A stretch of 24,809 nucleotides of DNA, taken from contig PWNO01000019.1 of assembly GCA_003557765.1 (NCBI GenBank), positions 1 through 24,809 of the forward strand, written 5' to 3'. This stretch comes from Bacteroidales bacterium. GTDB taxonomy: Bacteria; Bacteroidota; Bacteroidia; Bacteroidales; UBA7960. Numbering within the stretch: position 1 is the stretch's first letter; every line of letters starts with the position of its first letter. The translations under genes and the position numbers were made by a program. Shown one piece after another: positions 8,086-14,440 of the stretch. The notes beneath the pieces are model-generated. The model searched no databases and was not told the DNA's origin. It saw only the letters and a list, made by a program, of their open reading frames with translations.

Positions 8086-9705
8086 TCATTCCGACACTAT
8101 GACAAATCCAAACGGTTCCAGCTCAATGGCACCGTCCTCCCCTGCAGCATTGTCAGAAAAAAGGATTTCATTGTATGAGGACGCATCGATACGCATTGGT
8201 TCTTCTGACAGGTTGATGAAGGTTGCCAGGGTTTGTCCTTCAGCCGACCTTTTAAATGCAAACAAGTTGTCTTCACCCGAACCCAACATGCGAAAATCTC
8301 CCCTCCTGAGGGCAATATGATCTTTGCGCAATTGGATCAGGGAACGATACAGATTAAATAGTGACCCGGGGTCGTCGCGTTGCACAGAAAGCGCAAAAGA
8401 TTCCACCGCTCCTGTCATAAAGTAGGACATATCCCACCAGGGGCCTGTATCTTTGAAAAATGTGGCCATACCCTCCTCATTCGGATCTGGCGTCCATGGG
8501 AACGCTTCCCTTACCGGAAGATGGTTCACATCGTAGCTCCAGTCCTGCACAAGCCCTGTAACTCCCAGCTCCTGCCCGTAATAGATCGCAGGAATTCCGG
8601 GAAGCAGCATGGTAAGCGCAGCCCCGCAGCGGATTTTTGCTTCGTTTTGTCCGACAACGCTGGCCCATCTGTCGATGTCATGGTTTTCAAGAAAATGGAC
8701 ATACCCTCTTCCCTCCGGGATCAGGTATATGGTTTCATTGGTGCGCTGACCAATAATGCCCGCATCATGATCTTTGGCATATTCCGGTACTTCTACCGCC
8801 AGCAAATCGGCAATGGCATACCGGATCAAAAATCCAAAGCTGGCATCGGCGCCACTTTCAGCGATCATCTCTTCTCCATATGAGGCCCAGTTCGATTGTT
8901 CGCCAACGATGAAAACATCCGGGTTGATCTCTTTAAGGTGCTCAAAAACGGGCCGCCAGAAGCCGGTATAAAGATTGGTGAATATCCCTTTATAGTCCAG
9001 GTCATCCATGATGTGGTCGATGCGGAATCCGTCCACCCCGTCGCGCATGCTGCCGTCGCCATGCGGATCCATCCAAAAGGCATAATAGTCCTTCATGTAG
9101 GATAACACTACAGGATGATTCATGTCGAGGTGGAAGATGTGCAGCTCCTGGTCGTGCCAGGCCCGGTAGGTATAGAATTCGGCCTTGACTTCCCTGAGAA
9201 ATTGTTGAGGATAAACGTTGTCCTCGTCATGGTAAAAGATATAATCGGAATAGGGTGAATCCGGGTTTTTATAGGAGTCTTCAAACCATACATTGCCATT
9301 TTGCACATACTGGGTTTCCATGTCCTTGATGAACTTCATGCCTCGGTCATGCACGGCGCGGATAAACGCCAGGTAATCTTCCATCGTCCCGTACTTCGGG
9401 TCTATGACCTCGTAATCGATCGGGAAATAGTTGTGGTAAAAATCGGATTTGTACAGGGGAGTAAACAGGATGGCCGTTACCCCTAACTCTTCAAGGTAGT
9501 CCAGCTTTTGTATGAACCCCTGGAGGTCTCCGTGTCCATCGCCCGTCGAGTCGAAAAAACTGCGTTGCATGACGTGGTAGATCACTTCGTCCTGCCACTC
9601 GACGCCAGGCTGTGACTCATGATGCATGCCTTGTCCGGCAGACAATGCCGGTGAAAAAAGGGCCATGAGCAATAGCATTACGATATTAGACTGAATGATG
9701 TGCAT
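8086..9705 (-). CDS. GH13 alpha-amylase-family glycoside hydrolase, secreted
   Basis: A 539-residue GH13 enzyme acting on alpha-glucosidic bonds. The start at 9705 is chosen because it gives a good signal peptide (MHIIQSNIVMLLLMALFSPALSAGQ); the frame stays open upstream but would overlap the preceding gene. The (beta/alpha)8 catalytic parts are visible: GFRIDHIMDD with nucleophile Asp230, FIVGEQSNW with acid/base Glu269, and FLENHDIDR with Asp343. Region I is abnormal: FIKDMETQYV (125-134) replaces the usual DVVxNH, so the conserved Asn and His are absent. The C-terminal beta domain runs from about residue 460 (LFAFKRSAEGQTLATFINLSEEP). It is the last gene of the minus-strand operon, 41 bp after the MetH-activation-type gene, and converges with lacI. 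It could be an amylase, oligo-glucosidase or transglucosylase; family firm, specificity open. Confidence 0.88.
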   Translation of the reverse strand: MHIIQSNIVMLLLMALFSPALSAGQGMHHESQPGVEWQDEVIYHVMQRSFFDSTGDGHGDLQGFIQKLDYLEELGVTAILFTPLYKSDFYHNYFPIDYEVIDPKYGTMEDYLAFIRAVHDRGMKFIKDMETQYVQNGNVWFEDSYKNPDSPYSDYIFYHDEDNVYPQQFLREVKAEFYTYRAWHDQELHIFHLDMNHPVVLSYMKDYYAFWMDPHGDGSMRDGVDGFRIDHIMDDLDYKGIFTNLYTGFWRPVFEHLKEINPDVFIVGEQSNWASYGEEMIAESGADASFGFLIRYAIADLLAVEVPEYAKDHDAGIIGQRTNETIYLIPEGRGYVHFLENHDIDRWASVVGQNEAKIRCGAALTMLLPGIPAIYYGQELGVTGLVQDWSYDVNHLPVREAFPWTPDPNEEGMATFFKDTGPWWDMSYFMTGAVESFALSVQRDDPGSLFNLYRSLIQLRKDHIALRRGDFRMLGSGEDNLFAFKRSAEGQTLATFINLSEEPMRIDASSYNEILFSDNAAGEDGAIELEPFGFVIVSE

Positions 9706-9746
9706 GGGTTTGGGTTTTATTTGTGAATTAAATAGCTGTTCGTTTT

Positions 9747-10439
9747 TCAGGTTGTCCTTTGGCGATTGTATGTGCAAGTGATGTCCGCACATTGCTGGCA
9801 AGGACGGGATGGTCTTCTGGCATGCTTGCCAAAGCCAATAATGCCACTCACGGATTTTATGGGATGCATCAATGAAGATGCTGAAACGCGAATGCCACAA
9901 AAATCTTTCGGCAAAAGGGAGAATAACCTGCGTTGTTCGGATACGTGCCACCCGCAGTACCCTGGACTGAGCCTTCGGGAGATGTGCATTTCCCACGCTC
10001 CCACCTCTTTTTGCGCTTCAGCCTCAAGCAGGTCGGCTGCTTTTTCCACACAAACCGACCCCACGATATCATACAAATACCCTTTGAGCGGATCACCACG
10101 CGAAAAAAAACTGCGGGCTTCCCTTGTGACTGCTTCTCCCGCAGTGCAGACAAAGACCATGACACCACTACTCCCGTTAAGTTGTTGCAATATGACGGGG
10201 CCCACATGAAAAGTGACAGAACCGATGTGGAGGGTATCATGCTTCTTGTCCACATCCATTGCATCAAACACATGGTATCCTGCACGTATGTCAATCAGGC
10301 ATGCTGAATCTTTCAGCACTTCATCATACATGTCCGAGAAGGCACCCGGACTCTTCCCCGATGAAGGTCCAATCTGTCGCTGCAGGTCCTCAGCCGTTAC
10401 CTGCAATGCCTTATATGGGAAACTGAACCTGCGGATCAT
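9747..10439 (-). CDS. Stand-alone MetH-type cobalamin reactivation domain protein
   Basis: A 230-residue protein resembling the C-terminal activation domain of B12-dependent methionine synthase, which remethylates oxidised cob(II)alamin using S-adenosylmethionine and an electron donor. The AdoMet-binding motif is recognisable as RLSPGY (Arg156, Tyr161), matching R-x-A-PGY of E. coli MetH except that Ser158 takes the Ala place. It is followed by EQRRLFSLL, CGIRVSASSLMHPIKSVSGIIGFG, also in family order. The tail carries three closely spaced cysteines (Cys214, Cys217, Cys222; CQQCADITC) that MetH lacks and that may bind a metal or iron-sulfur cluster. The gene overlaps the CobW-type gene by 4 nt and sits in the corrinoid methyltransferase operon. 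The likely partner is the corrinoid protein at 12768-13445. Fold call is good; exact role is inferred. Confidence 0.78.
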   Translation of the reverse strand: MIRRFSFPYKALQVTAEDLQRQIGPSSGKSPGAFSDMYDEVLKDSACLIDIRAGYHVFDAMDVDKKHDTLHIGSVTFHVGPVILQQLNGSSGVMVFVCTAGEAVTREARSFFSRGDPLKGYLYDIVGSVCVEKAADLLEAEAQKEVGAWEMHISRRLSPGYCGWHVSEQRRLFSLLPKDFCGIRVSASSLMHPIKSVSGIIGFGKHARRPSRPCQQCADITCTYNRQRTT

Positions 10440-11338
10440 GGATGATGTATCATAAAGGATTCATACCCCTTTTTCCATTGACCGAGGGAAAAAGCATTTG
10501 TGATGGCGATCAATTCCGTGTTGCCTTCCCTTCCTTCGAGCAAGCTGGTTTCTATTTGATCCCGCACGCATTGTACGGCACATAAGCCTTTGTCTGTTTT
10601 TATTAAGCCTTTGATCCTGTATGCCTGTGGCGAAAATTCCTGCAAATAATTATGCATTCCTTCGTGGGATAAGGTGCTGGCGGTTCGTAAAACCATTGAT
10701 CGAACGTCAGGGCGGGTGGAACGTCCCGTAGGAAGACCCGGGTCTTTGCGTTGTTTCAGTATATCCCCTATGCGCACATTGCAATAGGTTGCAGGGATGA
10801 TCGCGGCGTAGGGGTTCAGCGAGCGGATATACGGCTCCAGCTGCTCCCTGCCATCATCGCCAAAGGCATCCATCTTGTTCAGGATGATGCTGTCTGCAAG
10901 CATGAGCTGTTGCCGCACATAGCGCATCAGTTTATCCGTCTTTCCAAGCATTGTCGCATCAGCCACACAGATCATGGTATGCAGCCGAACCCGGTCGCTG
11001 AGACGCGGATCGTTCAGGATCTCTCCTACAGATGACGGATCAGACAATCCGGACGCTTCCAGGAAGACCCGCTCAGGCTGGTGTTTGTCAAGAAAGCGGA
11101 TGAAGTCACTGGTAAAATGACTTAGCCGGCACACGCAAAATACCGATCCGTTGTTCACCTCCAGCACAGGATATGTGTTCCCAGTTAATTCAATCAGTTC
11201 TCCTTTCACTTGTATGGGGGCAAACTCATTCTGTACAATGCCGGTTTTTTTGCCGTGCTGATTTTGCCCGATAAGGTGGTTCAGCAAGGTGGTCTTCCCC
11301 GCTCCCAGAAACCCTGTGATGATAACCAATTCAACCAT
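10436..11338 (-). CDS. CobW/COG0523-family GTPase (metallochaperone-like)
   Basis: A 300-residue G3E-family GTPase. The Walker A loop is GFLGAGKTT (9-17), a family metal-binding region follows at FCVCR (67-71), a switch-like segment FLEASGLSDPSS, and the guanine-specificity motif NKMD. The short C-terminal domain has the CobW fold (RIKGLIKTD). In typical members the metal motif is CxCC; here it reads CVCR, with Arg71 in place of the last Cys. COG0523 proteins are known to move zinc or cobalt into target proteins. In this operon plausible clients are the zinc-dependent UroD-like methyltransferases or the cobalt-containing corrinoid protein. It overlaps the downstream reactivation gene by 4 nt and follows the UroD-thioredoxin gene by 25 bp. 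The client and metal are inference. Confidence 0.85.
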   Translation of the reverse strand: MVELVIITGFLGAGKTTLLNHLIGQNQHGKKTGIVQNEFAPIQVKGELIELTGNTYPVLEVNNGSVFCVCRLSHFTSDFIRFLDKHQPERVFLEASGLSDPSSVGEILNDPRLSDRVRLHTMICVADATMLGKTDKLMRYVRQQLMLADSIILNKMDAFGDDGREQLEPYIRSLNPYAAIIPATYCNVRIGDILKQRKDPGLPTGRSTRPDVRSMVLRTASTLSHEGMHNYLQEFSPQAYRIKGLIKTDKGLCAVQCVRDQIETSLLEGREGNTELIAITNAFSLGQWKKGYESFMIHHP

Positions 11339-11363
11339 CTGGTGATTTTTATCTTAACAAAGG

Positions 11364-12767
11364 TTACAGTAGGTTTTTAGCCGCAAGCTTTTTTTGAATA
11401 GCCTTTTCGATCTCCCGGGCAGGCGGTATTTGTGAAACAAAGAGGATTTCCCCGTCCACCACTGTTACAGGAACGTTTTTTACTCCCAGGGCCTTCATCA
11501 TCCTTAACCCTTCCTTGTTTTTTATGGAAAATTCGTTGCATTGCAATTTATCTCCGTATGGCCTTGATGCAAGTTCCATTGCCTCTACCATGTACTGGCA
11601 GGGCGCGCATGAGGAAGAGTCAAGGGTGATCACATCAATGATGACCTTATCGTTTTTCCAGCGTTGCGACAGGTCCTGAACTTCTTCAATGACCGGTGCA
11701 GTCTTCAGGGTGCTTACAACCTCACGGTGGTAGGGATCAGCCACTACACGGGTTACTGCCTGCAGATTTTCACGAGGGGTTTCCATGACAAGATCACATC
11801 CCGGAGCAAGAATGAATCCGGTATCACCACCTTCCTCCAGGGTTTCCAGGGTATGGATCTCCACATCCCTGACACTGCCAAGGGAAAGGACTGACGTGAG
11901 CTTCAGGTTGCCGCCGAAGCTGATGCGATGCGCATTAGCGGTTTCCCTGACAAAGGAAAGCGGAATGTTTTCGTCAATGCTGACATTGTCTGGTTTGCAG
12001 GCAGCCATGGCGGGTACGTTTTGTTGCGCAAAACCACAAACAAAAAATGAGCTTAGCTTATCCCTGTCACGGACCATGTCGAAGAGTCGGGTTACCACAG
12101 GAGCAACAAACATTTCGAAAGAAGCCGGATCTATCTGGCTGGTCATGGGATCCACCACAGCGATCACGTCGCATCCTGCTTCCATGTACCAGGAAGCCAT
12201 GTTGCACGATATGCCATGGCAGTATTCCATGAGTTTATGCACTTCATCTGGTGACTCCATCATCTGCATAAAAATATTGGTGCCGGCCAGGTGCAGGGCA
12301 AGGGTAAAGGGGCCTGTGATCAGACCATAAAGCGCTATGTTTGGGTGTTTTTCCCGCAATGTGCGGGTGGCTTCCATACATACAAGGATCCGCCCCGAGT
12401 CCGGATTGAGTTCAGGAAGATCAGTAATTTGGGCACCTTCCGCCAGCGGATGGGACACCACGGCGGGCGGGTTGTCTTTTACCCATCGGAGTTGGCAACC
12501 CAGGGCTTCGGCTTCGACTTGCAGGTCAAAAACGATTGGAATACCGTCTGGCTGGTACAGTTCGATCGACTTGTCAACCCCCTTGATGATCGCATTGCTG
12601 TCGCAGAGATAGTCATCGGCTGGCATATCAATAAGGTACCCTCCGTGTACACCAACAAACGGGACCCAAGGTATCCTGTCAGTTTTTTCACGGCGCATGG
12701 CCTTTTGTATCCTCTCTTTACCTGTCATCGTTTCCTGGTATTGATTCATGGTTAAATGGGTATACAT
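11364..12767 (-). CDS. UroD-like (MtaA/MtbA-type) methyltransferase fused to a thioredoxin-like domain
   Basis: A 467-residue two-domain protein. Residues ~15-345 form a uroporphyrinogen-decarboxylase-fold methyltransferase domain (TGKERIQKAMRREKTDRIPW, GLITGPFTLALHL, VVDPMTSQIDP, GFILAPGCDLVMETP). Residues ~374-460 are a thioredoxin-like domain with a CAPC redox motif (Cys387, Cys390) and a cis-proline-type VPVTVVDGE segment. Corrinoid methyltransferases of this fold normally bind zinc through His-x-Cys and a distal Cys; here the first position is Phe242 (FVC), with Cys244 and Cys324 kept. It starts immediately after the corrinoid-protein stop; an alternative ATG is at 12749 (MNQYQETM). It probably transfers a methyl group to or from the corrinoid protein. 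The decarboxylase role in haem synthesis is unlikely because of the paired corrinoid gene. Substrate unknown. Confidence 0.85.
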   Translation of the reverse strand: MYTHLTMNQYQETMTGKERIQKAMRREKTDRIPWVPFVGVHGGYLIDMPADDYLCDSNAIIKGVDKSIELYQPDGIPIVFDLQVEAEALGCQLRWVKDNPPAVVSHPLAEGAQITDLPELNPDSGRILVCMEATRTLREKHPNIALYGLITGPFTLALHLAGTNIFMQMMESPDEVHKLMEYCHGISCNMASWYMEAGCDVIAVVDPMTSQIDPASFEMFVAPVVTRLFDMVRDRDKLSSFFVCGFAQQNVPAMAACKPDNVSIDENIPLSFVRETANAHRISFGGNLKLTSVLSLGSVRDVEIHTLETLEEGGDTGFILAPGCDLVMETPRENLQAVTRVVADPYHREVVSTLKTAPVIEEVQDLSQRWKNDKVIIDVITLDSSSCAPCQYMVEAMELASRPYGDKLQCNEFSIKNKEGLRMMKALGVKNVPVTVVDGEILFVSQIPPAREIEKAIQKKLAAKNLL

Positions 12768-13445
12768 TTAACATGCTGTTTCAAGCTCTTCCAGCAATCC
12801 CTGCGGGTCTGGAGCATAAATGTCGGCCCCGATCTTATCACAAAAATCCCGGGTTACAGGGGCTCCGCCAATAGCAACCAACGTTGCTGGCTTTTCTTCC
12901 TTGATCCGTTTGACAATTTGCTGCATGTTGGACATCGTGGTTGTTAGCAAAGCCGAAAGGCCAACAACTGCATCGGGATGGGCATGAAGTGTTTCAAGGA
13001 ACTTGTCAGTAGCCACATCCATGCCCAGGTCTATGACCTTCCAACCATTACCCTTGAGCATCATGGCAACCAGGTTTTTCCCAATGTCATGGAGATCACC
13101 GAACACTGTTCCGATGATAAAGGTGCCTTTCGGGGTAATGTCGCCTGATGAAAAGAACGGCATCAAATGTTCCATGGCAGTATTCATGGCTTTTGCCGAC
13201 ATCAGCACCTGGGGGACAAATACCTTGTTTTCCCTGAATTTTTTCCCCACCTTGTCCATCCCTGTCATCAAGCCTTCGGTAAGTACCTTATGCGGACTAA
13301 TTCCTGCATCCAGAGCCTCCCTGGTGTATTCATCAGCGCCTTTTTTTCCTTTCATGTCGGGAGGAAACGGCGACTGAATGTTTATTTTCCCATATTCGAT
13401 GCAGTATGCAATGTGTTGCAGCAGTTCTTCCATAGTATCCTTCAT
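12768..13445 (-). CDS. Corrinoid (cobalamin-binding) methyl-carrier protein, MtaC/MtbC-like
   Basis: A 225-residue methyl carrier. Residues ~35-100 are the helical B12-binding-2 cap (ALDAGISPHKVLTEGLM, VGKKFRENKVFVPQVLMSAKAM). Residues ~105-225 are the Rossmann-like cobalamin domain with the lower-axial-ligand motif GDLHDIGKNLV (Asp117, His119, Gly122) and later GLSALLTTTM and VAIGGAPV. Proteins of this type shuttle a methyl group on cobalt between a substrate-specific methyltransferase and a second methyltransferase. The gene start overlaps the upstream UroD-like stop by one base (TAATG), and its own stop abuts the next UroD-like gene, so all three are translationally linked. The extended N-terminus (INIQSPFPPDMKG) is characteristic of an uncharacterised corrinoid-protein group. 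Methyl source and acceptor are not evident from sequence. Confidence 0.93.
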   Translation of the reverse strand: MKDTMEELLQHIAYCIEYGKINIQSPFPPDMKGKKGADEYTREALDAGISPHKVLTEGLMTGMDKVGKKFRENKVFVPQVLMSAKAMNTAMEHLMPFFSSGDITPKGTFIIGTVFGDLHDIGKNLVAMMLKGNGWKVIDLGMDVATDKFLETLHAHPDAVVGLSALLTTTMSNMQQIVKRIKEEKPATLVAIGGAPVTRDFCDKIGADIYAPDPQGLLEELETAC

Positions 13446-14440
13446 TACAAGCTGGCCTTGCGCATGGCCAGCAGATTAGCAGGTGGAGTGTTGACCGTGA
13501 TCTCACATCCCCCGGATAAAATGAATCGTTGTCCTTTTTGTTGTTCCACCAGTTTTTTCGTAAGTACAAACACCTCATCAGGGCTTCGGTCCTGAATGAC
13601 TACCGGGTTGATGTTTCCGCAGAGGATGGTTTGAGCACCCAGCACCTCTCTGGCAGCAGCCATGTCCACCTGCCAGTCGAGGTCGACAATATCTGCATGA
13701 ATATCCTTCAGTGAGGGCAGCAAGTGTGTGATGTTACCACATATATGCAACTTGACGCGGGCGCCAAGGTTATGGATGTATCGAATGATCTCTGCATGAC
13801 GATCCTTAACGAAACGGTTGTAGGTATCAGCATCAATCTGAGAGCATACGGCGTCACCCATCCCGATGATGTGGCAGCCTGCTTCTATCTGTGCTTTGGC
13901 AAACGACTTTCCCATTGCCAGGCACTTATCGAGCAGCTGTTCCGAAGCATCTTCGTTCATCATCAGGTGCATCAGCATTTCGGTGATGCCCATCAGGTTA
14001 CAGGCTTCTGCCAGGGGCCCTTCTATCCAACCGATGACCGGGACCTTTCCCTTCAGGATGGAGGTGTAGGCTTCTGCTCCAAGGATCCGGTCGCGTGTCC
14101 TTTCGTGTGCGTAGACATCTGGAATTTCCAGCTTTTCTATGTCTTCATCATCCTGAATCACTTGGGTGAGGCACCGGGGAACCTCTTCGTCCATAAAACG
14201 GATTTCGGCACCAAAGGCGGATGCTTCGCGATAGGGATCAGATATCAGCGAAACCATATCCATGTCAAAATCTTCCAGTACTTTACAATTGGCTTCCACA
14301 AGCACGTTATGATCACTGGCAAATGCACCATAGGTTTTGCCAATGTGCCTTGCGGCAAAATGCATCAGTATCGGTGAAAACAGCGTCTTCTGCATTCGTT
14401 CACCTTTAACGAGTTTCTCGAATTCCTGTTTCCTGGTCAT
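13445..14440 (-). CDS. UroD-like (MtaA/MtbA-type) corrinoid methyltransferase
   Basis: A 331-residue single-domain protein of the uroporphyrinogen decarboxylase / MtaA-MtbA-MtvB superfamily. The putative zinc site is intact: LHICGN (His232, Cys234) and SGGCEITVNTP (Cys312). Other family blocks are PVIGWIEGPLAEACNLMG, AGCHIIGMGDAVCSQIDADTY and ILCGNINPV. Known relatives move methyl groups between a corrinoid protein and a thiol, or from methoxylated aromatics to the corrinoid. It overlaps the GH31 frame by 4 nt upstream and the corrinoid gene by 1 nt downstream. With the second UroD-like protein it could form the MT1/MT2 pair of a methyl-transfer chain. True haem-pathway UroD is unlikely given the Zn motif and context. 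Which reaction it performs is not decidable here. Confidence 0.88.
   Translation of the reverse strand: MTRKQEFEKLVKGERMQKTLFSPILMHFAARHIGKTYGAFASDHNVLVEANCKVLEDFDMDMVSLISDPYREASAFGAEIRFMDEEVPRCLTQVIQDDEDIEKLEIPDVYAHERTRDRILGAEAYTSILKGKVPVIGWIEGPLAEACNLMGITEMLMHLMMNEDASEQLLDKCLAMGKSFAKAQIEAGCHIIGMGDAVCSQIDADTYNRFVKDRHAEIIRYIHNLGARVKLHICGNITHLLPSLKDIHADIVDLDWQVDMAAAREVLGAQTILCGNINPVVIQDRSPDEVFVLTKKLVEQQKGQRFILSGGCEITVNTPPANLLAMRKASL

Noticed and set aside
9706..9996. N-terminal extension of the GH13 gene to 9996
   Set aside because: It would overlap the reactivation-domain gene by 250 bases and bury the signal peptide; the start at 9705 gives a clean signal sequence.
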